Assembly: GCF_001700325.1 (NCBI RefSeq)
Contig: NZ_MATO01000069.1
Location: 1 to 33,917 of the forward strand
Direction: 5' to 3'
Origin: Caryophanon latum
Lineage (GTDB): Bacteria; Bacillota; Bacilli; Bacillales_A; Planococcaceae
DNA: 33,917 nt
Shown: one piece after another, positions 18,767 to 26,889 of the stretch
How positions within the stretch are numbered: position 1 is the first letter of the stretch
Layout of the letters: each line of letters opens with the position of its first letter
The notes under the pieces: generated by a model
Seen by the model: only the letters and a program-made list of their open reading frames with translations
The model's database searches: none
Told to the model about the DNA's origin: nothing
Translations under genes and position numbers: made by a program

Positions 18767-19279
18767 TTATTTCAGAATAGAAAGCTGCGTTTGAACGAGC
18801 TGTGTTTCACGAACAGAAGCCGTTGCACCTGTACGTGTAAGCTCTTTAATGCCGTATGGACGAATTAAATCGATGAAGGCATCAATTTTTTCTGGTGATC
18901 CGACTACTTGATACGTCACAACGTTTTTCGCTGTGTCAATTACTTGTGGACGGAATGGTTCTACAATTGCATTCATTTCTAAGCGTACATTCGCTGGTGA
19001 AATAACTTTTACAAGTGCAAGCTCACGTAAAACGATTGATTTATCTGTAATGTCTTGCACTTTTAATACGTCAATTTGCTTTGAAACTTGCTTGACAAGC
19101 TGCTCAATTTTATTTTGATCTGGAACATTGACAATAAACGTCATTTTTGAAAATTGCTCATTTTCTGTATGACCTACTGTAATGGACTCAATATTAAATT
19201 GGCGCTTCATTAAAAGCCCCGTTACGCGGTTTAATACACCACTTTGGTTAATTACTGTGACAACGATGACACGTCTCAT
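18767..19279 (-). CDS. ilvN: Acetolactate synthase small (regulatory) subunit
   Basis: IlvN binds IlvB and gives it valine sensitivity and full activity. The 170-residue protein has an N-terminal ACT domain (1-75, VINQSGVLNRVTGLLMKRQFNIESI) and the C-terminal small-subunit domain ending in a GIKELTRTGATA block. Its start codon overlaps the ilvB stop in a TAATG arrangement, so translation of the two subunits is coupled. The length matches the long IlvN type of Bacillales. I use the ilvN name; B. subtilis literature also calls it ilvH. Confidence 0.95.
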   Translation of the reverse strand: MRRVIVVTVINQSGVLNRVTGLLMKRQFNIESITVGHTENEQFSKMTFIVNVPDQNKIEQLVKQVSKQIDVLKVQDITDKSIVLRELALVKVISPANVRLEMNAIVEPFRPQVIDTAKNVVTYQVVGSPEKIDAFIDLIRPYGIKELTRTGATASVRETQLVQTQLSILK

Positions 19280-21057
19280 TACTTTTTCACCCCAATCATT
19301 TCATGTAGCCCTTTACCTGGAGCAACCATTGGATATACGTTTTCCAGCTGCTTTACGCGGCAATCGATTAAAACAGGCTCATCTGAACCAAGTGCCTCTG
19401 CAAACATTGCTTCTGCCTCTTCAAGCTTCTCAATGCGGTAACCTTTAATGCCGTATGCATCGGCAAGCTTAATGAAGTCCGGCTGTACCGGAATAAGCGA
19501 CGACGAATAGCGCTCTGCATAGAATGTTTCTTGCCATTGGCGTACCATTCCTAAGCAGCTATTGTTTAAAATAATAATTTTTACAGGTAAATTGAACTCT
19601 TGTAATAATGAAAGCTCTTGTGCTGTCATTTGGAAACCTGCGTCACCAACAACAGAAATAACTTTCACATCTGGCTTCGCAAATTGTGCTCCGATTGCGG
19701 CTGGGAAACCGAAGCCCATCGTACCTAGTCCACCAGAAGTTACCCAACGATGCGGGTGATTTAATTTGTAATATTGTGCTGTCCACATTTGGTGCTGACC
19801 TACGTCTGTCGTTACGATCGCATCACCATTCGTTACGCGGTGAATAATTTCAAGCGCTTGCTGCGGTAAAATTTCGCCACCTGCTGCCTCTTCATTAATC
19901 CACAGTGGGTTTTCTGCCATGTTTTGGCGAATTGTCGCTAACCACTCAGAGAAATCTTCTGTTTCGAAATCTTTTTTCAGTAAAGCATTTAACGCTTCTT
20001 TTGCATCTGCTACGATTGGCACTGCTGTCGGGACATTTTTCCCGATTTCAGCTGGATCGATATCGATATGAATTATTGTCGCATTCGGTGCAAACGTCGT
20101 TAAATTACCTGTTAAACGGTCGTCAAAGCGCGCGCCGATGTTTAATAACACATCACATTCTTGAATCGCTGTATTCGCTGCGTACGTGCCGTGCATACCT
20201 GCCATACCGAAGTTTAACTCATGCTCACCATGTACCGCACCTAAGCCTAATAACGTGCTTACAAGCGGGAAGTTATACTTTTCAATAAATTGCGTTAATT
20301 CCTCACGTGCGTCCGCAAATAACGTACCAGCACCTGCTAAAATAAGTGGCTTTTTCGCTGTGCTTAACATTTGAATTGCTTTTTGCACTTGTAAGTAGTT
20401 CGGCTTAATTGTCGGTTGATATCCTGGTAAATGAATTTCTTTAGCTTGTGCATTAATTTCAGCTACTACTTCCTCCGTGAAAATAGCTTGTGAAATATTT
20501 TTCGGGAAGTCGACAACAACCGGTCCTTTACGTCCTGTGTTCGCAATATGGAACGCTTCACGTACGACACGTGGAATGTCACGAATGTCGCGCACTTGGT
20601 AGTTGTGCTTCGTAATTGGCGTCGTAATACCGATGATGTCCGCTTCTTGGAATGCATCTGTACCGATTACTGACGTCGCAACTTGCCCTGTAAATACAAC
20701 AAGCGGAATTGAATCGATCATCGCATCAGCAATACCTGTTACTAAGTTTGTTGCACCTGGGCCACTCGTTGCGATTACAACACCTGGCTTGTTTGATACG
20801 CGTGCATAACCTTCAGCTGCGTGAATTGCACCTTGCTCATGACGCGTTAAAATATGGCGAATCGGATTGCGGTAAAGTGCATCATACACTTGTAATACCG
20901 CACCACCCGGATAACCGAAAATGATTTCTACATCATTATCGTGCAGTGCTTCGATTAAAATATCGGCGCCGTCTTTATGTGTAGGTGTATTGTCTGCTGC
21001 TTGCTGCTGTACTTTTTGCTGATCTTCTTTGTAATCTTCTGAAATTTTTGTATTCAT
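19279..21057 (-). CDS. ilvB: Acetolactate synthase large (catalytic) subunit
   Basis: IlvB is the thiamine-diphosphate and FAD enzyme that makes acetolactate or acetohydroxybutyrate, the shared first step to valine, leucine and isoleucine. Seen in its 592 residues: the conserved glutamate in [17 protein letters not shown], the [13 protein letters not shown] block, and the ThDP/Mg motif from [12 protein letters not shown] to the NN pair in IIILNN. The first 25 residues are a polar, Gln-rich extension. AGGAGG precedes the ATG. A T-box leader lies directly upstream, so expression should respond to uncharged tRNA. Confidence 0.97.
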   Translation of the reverse strand: MNTKISEDYKEDQQKVQQQAADNTPTHKDGADILIEALHDNDVEIIFGYPGGAVLQVYDALYRNPIRHILTRHEQGAIHAAEGYARVSNKPGVVIATSGPGATNLVTGIADAMIDSIPLVVFTGQVATSVIGTDAFQEADIIGITTPITKHNYQVRDIRDIPRVVREAFHIANTGRKGPVVVDFPKNISQAIFTEEVVAEINAQAKEIHLPGYQPTIKPNYLQVQKAIQMLSTAKKPLILAGAGTLFADAREELTQFIEKYNFPLVSTLLGLGAVHGEHELNFGMAGMHGTYAANTAIQECDVLLNIGARFDDRLTGNLTTFAPNATIIHIDIDPAEIGKNVPTAVPIVADAKEALNALLKKDFETEDFSEWLATIRQNMAENPLWINEEAAGGEILPQQALEIIHRVTNGDAIVTTDVGQHQMWTAQYYKLNHPHRWVTSGGLGTMGFGFPAAIGAQFAKPDVKVISVVGDAGFQMTAQELSLLQEFNLPVKIIILNNSCLGMVRQWQETFYAERYSSSLIPVQPDFIKLADAYGIKGYRIEKLEEAEAMFAEALGSDEPVLIDCRVKQLENVYPMVAPGKGLHEMIGVKK

Positions 21058-21117
21058 ATTATTGGCCTCCTAAAATCGTGATTACAATGTATGTCAATCT
21101 AGTTGTATGAAAAATTG

Positions 21118-21184
21118 TTAAAAAGAAAAAGCCTTTCATCCGCACGCAAAATAAAACCTTTACGTAGGGATGAAAAAGACTTTT
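21118..21184 (-). terminator. Terminator of the ilvB T-box
   Basis: On the minus strand AAAAGTC and TTTCATCC (with a TT bulge) pair with GGATGAAA and GGCTTTT, followed by a T-rich tract. The antiterminator formed by the T-box sequence lies just before the left arm, consistent with tRNA-controlled readthrough. Confidence 0.85.
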
Positions 21185-21436
21185 CATGGTACCACCCTTA
21201 TTTGTAGCATAATGCTACCTCAGGAACCGTAAACGATGAAATAGCGAGGCTACTTCTACGATTCATTAATAACGAGCATTTTGAACAATGCCCGGGATTA
21301 TCTAATAGCGTAAGCGTTTAATAATCCACTCCGAGGGGATGTCGGATTTAGTTGCATCGCCGGCTTCCAGCACGCTCGGCTCTCTGGTAAATGCAAGTCT
21401 CTAAATCCTTTAACCTCATCAACGATTTATCTTATC
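21118..21436 (-). promoter_or_regulatory. T-box leader of ilvB (tRNA-sensing riboswitch)
   Basis: The leader between ilvD and ilvB has the T-box hallmarks on the minus strand: the Stem I AGAGAG element (21385-21380), a Stem I base GGATTTAG/CTAAATCC, the T-box sequence AAGGGTGGTACC (21199-21188) and a downstream terminator. The variable base is T (TGGT), which pairs with a tRNA ending in ACCA, as expected for leucine, isoleucine or valine tRNAs. The most plausible specifier triplet is CTA (21351-21349, leucine), in the 3' strand opposite TAGAGAC. It could also pair within Stem I, and an ATC (isoleucine) lies a few bases on, so the amino acid is not certain. Confidence 0.9.
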
Positions 21437-21447
21437 TATTTGTCAAA

Positions 21448-23118
21448 CTAAATTTTCATAACGCCGCCTTGAGAAGCGTTCGTTACAAGTTTTGAATAAC
21501 GCGCTAACCAGCCGCGTTTAATTTTCGGTTCAAACACCGGTAAGCTTTCAGCACGCTTCGCTAATTCCTCATCCGATACTTGTAAATTAATTGTACGGCT
21601 CGGTAAATCAATAATGATTTTGTCACCGTTTTGTACGCAAGCAATTGGACCACCTTCTGCTGCTTCAGGTGAAATATGTCCGATTGAAATACCGCGAGAT
21701 GCGCCTGAGAAACGTCCGTCTGTAATAAGCGCGACTTTCGTTCCTAACCCGCGACCTTGAATCGCTGACGTCGGTGCAAGCATTTCTGGCATACCAGGAC
21801 CACCTTTTGGCCCTTCGTAGCGAATTACGACTACGTGCCCTGCTTGTACGATACCTTCATCGATCGCTTGTTGTGCTTCTTCTTGTGAGTTGAAGACGAT
21901 TGCTTCCCCTTCAAATACTTTAATGGAAGAATCAACGGCGCCTACTTTAATAACAGAGCCTTCTGGTGCGATATTACCGAATAATACCGATAAACCACCT
22001 ACTGGGCTATGTGGATTGTCTTTTGTGCGGATTACTTTATCGTTCGTAATCGCATAATCTTTTACAAGCTCGCCCATCGTTACACCAGCAACTGTTGGAC
22101 GATTCGGATGAATTGCTCCTGGAATCGATGCAAGCTCGTTAATGATCGCTTGTACACCACCAGCTTTATTAATATCATCCATTGAAATATCTGATGCAGG
22201 CATAATTTTCGCTAAATACGGTACGCGCTCTGCTACTTTGTTAATTTCTTCAATTTTATAATCAATTTCCGCTTCGTTTGCAATCGCTAATGTGTGCAGT
22301 ACAGTGTTTGTAGAGCCACCCATTGCCATATCAAGTGCAAACGCATCGTCAATTGCTTCTTTCGTAATGATGTCACGTGGTTTGACATCTTCTTCGATCA
22401 TGCGAATTAAATGCTTCGCTGCATCTTTAATTAATTGGTGACGCTCCTCGCTCGTTGCAACGATTGTACCGTTACCTGGTAAAGCTACTCCTAGCATTTC
22501 CATTAAACAGTTCATTGAGTTCGCTGTGAACATACCTGAGCATGAACCACATGTTGGACATGCATTGTTTTCAATATCTAATAGCTCTTCGTCTGACATT
22601 TTACCGGCTTTATGTGCGCCAACGCCTTCGAATACACTCGTTAATGATAATTGTTTACCTGATGCTGATGTACCAGCTTCCATTGGACCGCCTGATACGA
22701 ATACAGATGGCACGTTTGTACGCACTGCCGCCATTAACATCCCTGGTGTAATTTTGTCACAGTTTGGAATGTAAAATACACCGTCAAACCAATGTGCGTT
22801 AATAACTGTTTCTGCTGAGTCAGCAATGAGCTCACGTGATGGTAATGAATAGCGCATGCCGATGTGGCCCATCGCGATGCCGTCATCTACACCGATCGTA
22901 TTGAACTCAAACGGAATACCGCCTGCTTCAATAATTGCTTCCTTTACGACATCTGCGAACTGACGTAAATGCACATGTCCTGGAATAATATCAATATATG
23001 AGTTACAAACCCCGATAAACGGCTTGCCTAAATCTTTTGCTTTTACTTTACCTGTAGCATATAAAAGACTACGGTGAGGTGCGCGGTCAACCCCAACTTT
23101 AATCATATCACTTCTCAT
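21448..23118 (-). CDS. ilvD: Dihydroxy-acid dehydratase
   Basis: IlvD dehydrates dihydroxyisovalerate and dihydroxymethylvalerate to the keto acids, using an iron-sulfur cluster. The 556-residue protein shows the cluster cysteines in [11 protein letters not shown] and in [20 protein letters not shown], and the C-terminal [24 protein letters not shown] block. It is the first gene of the cluster in transcription order, upstream of the T-box, so that T-box does not control it. A GGGGG sequence 11 bases before the ATG is a somewhat distant ribosome binding site; a second in-frame ATG follows four codons later. Confidence 0.96.
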   Translation of the reverse strand: MRSDMIKVGVDRAPHRSLLYATGKVKAKDLGKPFIGVCNSYIDIIPGHVHLRQFADVVKEAIIEAGGIPFEFNTIGVDDGIAMGHIGMRYSLPSRELIADSAETVINAHWFDGVFYIPNCDKITPGMLMAAVRTNVPSVFVSGGPMEAGTSASGKQLSLTSVFEGVGAHKAGKMSDEELLDIENNACPTCGSCSGMFTANSMNCLMEMLGVALPGNGTIVATSEERHQLIKDAAKHLIRMIEEDVKPRDIITKEAIDDAFALDMAMGGSTNTVLHTLAIANEAEIDYKIEEINKVAERVPYLAKIMPASDISMDDINKAGGVQAIINELASIPGAIHPNRPTVAGVTMGELVKDYAITNDKVIRTKDNPHSPVGGLSVLFGNIAPEGSVIKVGAVDSSIKVFEGEAIVFNSQEEAQQAIDEGIVQAGHVVVIRYEGPKGGPGMPEMLAPTSAIQGRGLGTKVALITDGRFSGASRGISIGHISPEAAEGGPIACVQNGDKIIIDLPSRTINLQVSDEELAKRAESLPVFEPKIKRGWLARYSKLVTNASQGGVMKI

Positions 23119-23286
23119 AACTTTGCTTGCCCCCGATACTTCTTGCAGCTTTTCGCTGACGATTTGTTGATTTAAACGTTACTCTCCAGTGTCAAACTTA
23201 CTCGCTTAAGTCAACGGTAATTTGAATATGGCTTTCTGCCGCATCTGCTTTATTTGTAGCAAACTGCGTATTAAATTGTTGTAATC

Positions 23287-23313
23287 ATAGTATGAAAAGG
23301 CGATGTGCGTCAA
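23287..23313 (-). promoter_or_regulatory. Tentative ilvD promoter
   Basis: TTGACG (minus strand, 23313-23308) and TACTAT (23292-23287) are good hexamers, but the spacer is only 15 bases. A leader of about 160 bases would follow; it contains no T-box motif or clear terminator. Confidence 0.35.
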
Positions 23314-23415
23314 CACTATTTTTTGAATTATTTAAACAATTTAAAAAACAAAAAATATTTGGAAGCGCTAACAACATTGATTTAAAAAGGAATTCACAGT
23401 ATTCATTGACGATTC

Positions 23416-23434
23416 GAACAATTTGTTCAAAATT
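23416..23434. promoter_or_regulatory. CodY-box-like site and palindrome upstream of ilvD
   Basis: AATTTGTTCAAAATT (23420-23434) matches the CodY consensus at 12 of 15 positions and overlaps GAACAATTTGTTC (23416-23428), a perfect 6-1-6 palindrome. It lies about 100 bases upstream of the tentative ilvD -35, in an AT-rich gap (23119-23599) that has no gene except the adjacent microprotein. Confidence 0.35.
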
Positions 23435-23520
23435 TCGAACTTGCTTTTCCAAAAAACCTTTTTTGTTATTTTTATGTAGTCATAGCGCATTTATATCGTA
23501 TAAAAACTTAATTTCACCAT

Positions 23521-23561
23521 AATAAAAGCTCAAATTGCTTCAACGTCAGCAACTTGAGCTT
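23521..23561 (-). terminator. Terminator-like hairpin after the 36-residue gene
   Basis: On the minus strand AAGCTCAAGTTGC (23561-23549) pairs with GCAATTTGAGCTT (23538-23526) with one mismatch and a 10-base loop, then TTTATT. It lies about 40 bases after the microprotein stop. Confidence 0.65.
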
Positions 23562-23599
23562 CACAACCTATACACGCAGCATTCCTCCTTTTACTTTTA

Positions 23600-23710
23600 T
23601 TATAATGCGGAAACGATGACATCAATCGCCACGTTTAACATAACTAACGTATGCACCCCCGCAAAAATCCACGCATGTTTATCTAGCTTTCTCATCTGCG
23701 CCATATTCAT
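23600..23710 (-). CDS. 36-residue membrane microprotein
   Basis: An ATG at 23710 preceded by AAGGAGGTG opens a 36-codon frame. The product starts MNMAQMRKLDKHAWIFAGVH and continues with a hydrophobic stretch to VIVSAL, so residues about 14-36 can form a single membrane helix after a basic, cytosolic N-terminus. A terminator-like hairpin follows about 40 bases later. The textbook ribosome binding site, the hydrophobic profile and the terminator together make this a likely real gene that automatic annotation may miss. I do not recognise a family. It stands alone between ilvD and the nicotinamidase-like gene. Confidence 0.7.
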   Translation of the reverse strand: MNMAQMRKLDKHAWIFAGVHTLVMLNVAIDVIVSAL

Positions 23711-23844
23711 ACTGGACACCTCCTTCAATTTCTATACCTATTATATTCCCCTTCTCTACGATTTTCAACAATTTTATATGCTTTAAACTAAATATTTGTT
23801 CTTTGCACAAATTATTTATTAAAAAAAGATTTAAAAGTCATTCA

Positions 23845-23853
23845 TGCTATACT
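23845..23853 (+). promoter_or_regulatory. Extended -10 before the nicotinamidase-like gene
   Basis: TGCTATACT (23845-23853) is an extended -10 element 37 bases before the ATG. The -35 region (ATTTAA-like) is weak. Confidence 0.45.
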
Positions 23854-23889
23854 TATACTATTATCTATATAGAAGAAAGGATGATTTCA

Positions 23890-24438
23890 ATGAACAAAGC
23901 TTTAATTGTTATTGACTACACAGTCGATTTCGTTGCACAAAATGGCAAACTTACATGCGGTGAGCCTGGTCAAAAGCTAGAGCAACCGATCGAACAATTA
24001 ATTGAAACATTTTTAAATGAAGAACAGTATATCGTTTTCGCGTGCGACTTACATGAAGAAAACGATCCGTATCACCCTGAAACGACGTTGTTCCCTCCGC
24101 ACAATATTGCCGGCACGAGCGGTCGAGATTTATATGGTGCTATTCAGCCATTGTATGAAAGCATTCAGCATTTGCCGAACGTGTACTATATGGATAAAAC
24201 GCGCTATAGCAGCTTTGCAGGGACGAACTTAGCACAAAAATTGCGTGAGCGTGGCATTGGTGAAGTACATTTAGTTGGCGTTTGCACCGATATTTGTGTA
24301 CTACATACAGCGGTCGATGCATACAACTTAGGCTTTTCGATTGTCGTACATGAAAACGCCGTCGCGAGCTTTAACGACCAAGGGCATGCGTGGACGCTAA
24401 CGCATTTCACGAATACACTCGGCGCAGTAGTTAAATAG
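23890..24438 (+). CDS. pncA: Isochorismatase-family cysteine hydrolase, probable nicotinamidase
   Basis: The start at 23890 (182 residues, MNKALIVIDYTVDF) has AAAGG nine bases upstream; earlier in-frame starts sit on or before the ribosome binding site. The family triad is present: D9, K103 in MDKTRYSSF and nucleophile C136 in VGVCTDICVLHT with its cis-peptide neighbour. DLHEENDPYHPE (D53, H55, H62) fits the metal-binding site of nicotinamidases. The start and the KLTCGEPG block resemble B. subtilis YueJ (PncA). The likely reaction is nicotinamide to nicotinate in NAD salvage. Other members of the family act on isochorismate or ureidoacrylate, so the symbol is probable rather than certain. 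Confidence 0.8.
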   Translation: MNKALIVIDYTVDFVAQNGKLTCGEPGQKLEQPIEQLIETFLNEEQYIVFACDLHEENDPYHPETTLFPPHNIAGTSGRDLYGAIQPLYESIQHLPNVYYMDKTRYSSFAGTNLAQKLRERGIGEVHLVGVCTDICVLHTAVDAYNLGFSIVVHENAVASFNDQGHAWTLTHFTNTLGAVVK

Positions 24439-24470
24439 ACTCATTTTTTATAATCCCCTAGCATAAACAT

Positions 24471-24495
24471 GTTTAACATTCCCGCTGTGAGGAAA
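24471..24495 (+). promoter_or_regulatory. SigB-type promoter of the GlsB-like gene
   Basis: GTTTAA (24471-24476), a 13-base spacer and AGGAAA (24490-24495) match the general stress consensus GTTTAA-N12-15-GGGWAW with one mismatch. The related B. subtilis genes ydaS and ywzA are SigB-dependent, which supports the call. Confidence 0.6.
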
Positions 24496-24554
24496 TAAAC
24501 AACTAGACGCACTAATAACTTTATTAACTTTACACAAAGGGAGTTGGGATTATT

Positions 24555-24818
24555 ATGATTAGCTTTATTTGGTATTTAATCATTGGTGGGATTTTAGGTT
24601 GGTTAGCCGGTGTCATTTTAGGTAAGGACATTCCAGGCGGCATTATCGGTAACATCATCGCAGGTATTATCGGTTCATGGGTCGGCGGAACATTGCTCGG
24701 TGCATGGGGTCCACAAGTAAGTGATTTCTATATCGCACCGGCTTTAATCGGAGCGATCGTGTTAATTTTAGTTGTAAGCTTCGTATTAAAAGCATTAGGT
24801 CGTAGCGCGTCGCATTAA
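24555..24818 (+). CDS. GlsB/YeaQ/YmgE-family stress response membrane protein
   Basis: This is an 87-residue, Gly/Ile-rich integral membrane protein with three hydrophobic helices (about 3-20, 28-48, 58-80). GGILGWLAGVILG and GGIIGNIIAGIIGSWVGG are the repeating glycine-zipper motifs of the transglycosylase-associated GlsB/YeaQ family. Members are small general-stress membrane proteins of unclear mechanism. GGGAG precedes the ATG, and a SigB-like promoter lies about 60 bases upstream. A strong terminator follows. Confidence 0.93.
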   Translation: MISFIWYLIIGGILGWLAGVILGKDIPGGIIGNIIAGIIGSWVGGTLLGAWGPQVSDFYIAPALIGAIVLILVVSFVLKALGRSASH

Positions 24819-24823
24819 ATAGG

Positions 24824-24870
24824 AAAAGGTTATACAACTGTCAATGTTAACAGTTGTATAACCTTTTTTT
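24824..24870. terminator. Bidirectional terminator between GlsB-like and lysozyme-like genes
   Basis: A perfect 18-bp stem (24824-24841 with 24850-24867, AAAAGGTTATACAACTGT and complement) with an 8-base loop is followed by T7 on the plus strand. The opposite side begins with A4, so it can serve both convergent genes. Confidence 0.88.
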
Positions 24871-25567
24871 ATTTGTATTGCGCAGCGTTTATCTCTAGCT
24901 TTTTACGATGCTTCTCGTACAGTTTAAAATAAAGCATCACATCCTCAACGTAACGGCTGCTATGATTATACGTAAAAATCGCTTTCTCATACTGCCCGTC
25001 TGCCGCTCCTGATGCTGCTAAATAATTGGCCGCGCTATGTGCTGCGTCGACGAAATGAAACGGATTTGCGATGCCATCTTTATTGCCATCGACACCGTAT
25101 CCACCGTAGCGCGTAATGATGTCTACATTCGTTTTCTCAGCGCTTGGAATGCTCCCTTCTCCTTTACCGCTGCACGTTGGATGATCCCAGCCAACAAATG
25201 TGCATGGCATAAATTGAAATGGCCCTTCTGCACCAGCGCTTGATACGTCTGTCGCTTCTGTTGAAAAGACTGTTTCGACGCGATGATGCGCTGCAAGCAA
25301 TGTCCACGGAATGTTATATGCTTTTGCTGCTTCCTCATAAACGATAATATGCTGCGGTGGCACTTCAACATCAAAGCCTAACGTTTGCACAACCCTTTCT
25401 TTTTCCGATTGTTGCACTGCTGCGACGACGACTTGCTCCATTTGTGGTAATTCACGTAGCTGCTCCCAAAATGAAAATAAAAAGATGTAGGCACTCATCA
25501 TTCCTACCATTGAAAGCAGCACGGCGGCAATTTGCTTCGGCAGCCGCGCCTTCGTTTCTGTTTTCAA
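24869..25567 (-). CDS. Membrane-anchored lysozyme-like/lytic transglycosylase protein
   Basis: A TTG start at 25567 with GGAGGGAG eight bases upstream gives 232 residues. One membrane segment (about 12-33) anchors an extracellular catalytic domain. Its AAHHRVETVFS (probable catalytic E98) and GPFQFMPCTFVGWDHP blocks match the soluble-lytic-transglycosylase/CwlT-type lysozyme fold. A repeat-like DGNKDGIANPFHFVDAAHSAANYLAA region and the YNHSSRYVEDV tail are typical of the family. It probably cleaves peptidoglycan glycan strands during wall growth or spore germination; no specific role can be fixed. It is convergent with the GlsB-like gene. Confidence 0.84.
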   Translation of the reverse strand: MKTETKARLPKQIAAVLLSMVGMMSAYIFLFSFWEQLRELPQMEQVVVAAVQQSEKERVVQTLGFDVEVPPQHIIVYEEAAKAYNIPWTLLAAHHRVETVFSTEATDVSSAGAEGPFQFMPCTFVGWDHPTCSGKGEGSIPSAEKTNVDIITRYGGYGVDGNKDGIANPFHFVDAAHSAANYLAASGAADGQYEKAIFTYNHSSRYVEDVMLYFKLYEKHRKKLEINAAQYK

Positions 25568-25662
25568 ATGTAACTCCCTCCAACATTAACATTATACATT
25601 ATTTTACTCACCTTTGATTTTCATGCGACGTATATAATTTCTACGCTTTTACTCGGAAAACC

Positions 25663-25691
25663 TTGTATGAAAGGTCGTTCAATGGTAAATT
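25663..25691 (+). promoter_or_regulatory. Candidate sigma-A promoter of metI-metC
   Basis: TTGTAT (25663-25668), a 17-base spacer and TAAATT (25686-25691) place the transcript start near 25698. The 210-base upstream gap contains no S-box (SAM-I) signature. Confidence 0.55.
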
Positions 25692-25708
25692 ATTAGAAAT
25701 GTTCATTT

Positions 25709-25732
25709 AATTTTCGGAATATTACCGGTAAT
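25709..25732 (+). promoter_or_regulatory. CodY box and adjoining palindrome at the metI start site
   Basis: AATTTTCGGAATATT (25709-25723) matches the CodY consensus at 13 of 15 positions and begins about 11 bases after the predicted transcript start, a classic repression position. It overlaps ATTACCGGTAAT (25721-25732), a perfect 12-base palindrome that could bind a second regulator. Confidence 0.55.
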
Positions 25733-25777
25733 TAGAACCTTTCATCTACTACTGACAGAAAAGAGTGAAACAATCGT

Positions 25778-26887
25778 ATGACACGTTCAATTGAAACAAA
25801 GCTAGTGCAGCTTGGTAATTTATCAGATCCAAAAACAGGCGCAGTAAACCCTCCTGTTTATTTCTCAACAGCTTACAAACATACTGGTATCGGTGAATCA
25901 ACTGGTTATGATTATACACGTACGAAAAATCCAACACGTACAATTTTAGAAGAAGGCATCGCAGATTTAGAAGGCGGCGACCAAGGCTATGCATGTAGCT
26001 CAGGAATGGCAGCGATTCAGCTTGTTATGTCGTTATTTAAACCAGGCGATGAAATTATTTGCCCTGACGACTTATACGGCGGCACGTACCGCTTATTTAA
26101 ACATTTTGCTGACATGTACAACATTCGCACAATTTACTCAAAATTCGAGTCGCGCGAAGCTGTAGCAGCACTGATTACAGAAAACACGAAGGCAATCTTC
26201 ATCGAAACACCAACGAATCCACTTATGCAAGAGTTTGAGCTCGCACAATTTGCGACGCTTGCAAAAGAAAACGATGCATTGTTAATTGTTGATAACACAT
26301 TTTACACACCGTACTTCCAACGTCCAATCGAATCAGGTGCAGATATTGTTATCCACTCAGCGACAAAATATATCGGTGGGCATAACGACGTGTTAGCTGG
26401 TCTTGTCGTCGCAAAAGGGCAAGCATTATGTGAGCGCCTATTCTACTTACATAACGGCATCGGCATGGTCTTATCACCACTTGATTCTTGGTTAATTATT
26501 CGCGGTCTTAAAACGCTTCACTTACGCTTAAAGCAGCACGACAAAAACGCAAAAGCAGTAGCGGCGTATTTAGAACAAGAGGAACTTGTAACAGACGTAT
26601 TATACACAGGTAAAGGCGGCATGTTATCGTTCCGCGTAACGGACGAAAAGCTTGTCGATCCGTTTTTACGCAACATTCAGCTCATTACGTTTGCCGAAAG
26701 CCTTGGTGGTGTTGAAAGCTTCATCACATACCCAGCGACGCAAACACACGCGGATATGCCATATGAAGAGCGTGTAGAGCGCGGCGTTTGTAACCGTCTA
26801 CTACGCTTCTCAGTTGGATTAGAAGATGCAGAAGATTTAATTGCAGACTTACGTCAAACATTCGACAAGCTTCGTTCGGAGGTGTAA
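25778..26887 (+). CDS. metI: Cystathionine gamma-synthase/O-acetylhomoserine thiolyase
   Basis: MetI makes cystathionine from an activated homoserine and cysteine and in Bacillus also has thiolyase activity. The 369-residue protein is a Cys/Met-metabolism PLP enzyme with the lysine in IHSATKYIGGHNDVLAG (K197), the YDYTRTKNPTR block (45-55) and SLGGVESFITYPATQTHADMP. The sequence follows B. subtilis MetI closely throughout. The ribosome binding site is modest (AAGAGTG). metC begins 2 bases after its stop, so the pair is an operon for converting homoserine esters to homocysteine. Confidence 0.93.
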   Translation: MTRSIETKLVQLGNLSDPKTGAVNPPVYFSTAYKHTGIGESTGYDYTRTKNPTRTILEEGIADLEGGDQGYACSSGMAAIQLVMSLFKPGDEIICPDDLYGGTYRLFKHFADMYNIRTIYSKFESREAVAALITENTKAIFIETPTNPLMQEFELAQFATLAKENDALLIVDNTFYTPYFQRPIESGADIVIHSATKYIGGHNDVLAGLVVAKGQALCERLFYLHNGIGMVLSPLDSWLIIRGLKTLHLRLKQHDKNAKAVAAYLEQEELVTDVLYTGKGGMLSFRVTDEKLVDPFLRNIQLITFAESLGGVESFITYPATQTHADMPYEERVERGVCNRLLRFSVGLEDAEDLIADLRQTFDKLRSEV

Positions 26888-26889
26888 AC

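Noticed and set aside
25568-25777. SAM-I (S-box) riboswitch expected upstream of metI
   Set aside because: No S-box core or terminator hairpin is visible; a promoter and CodY-like box account for the gap.
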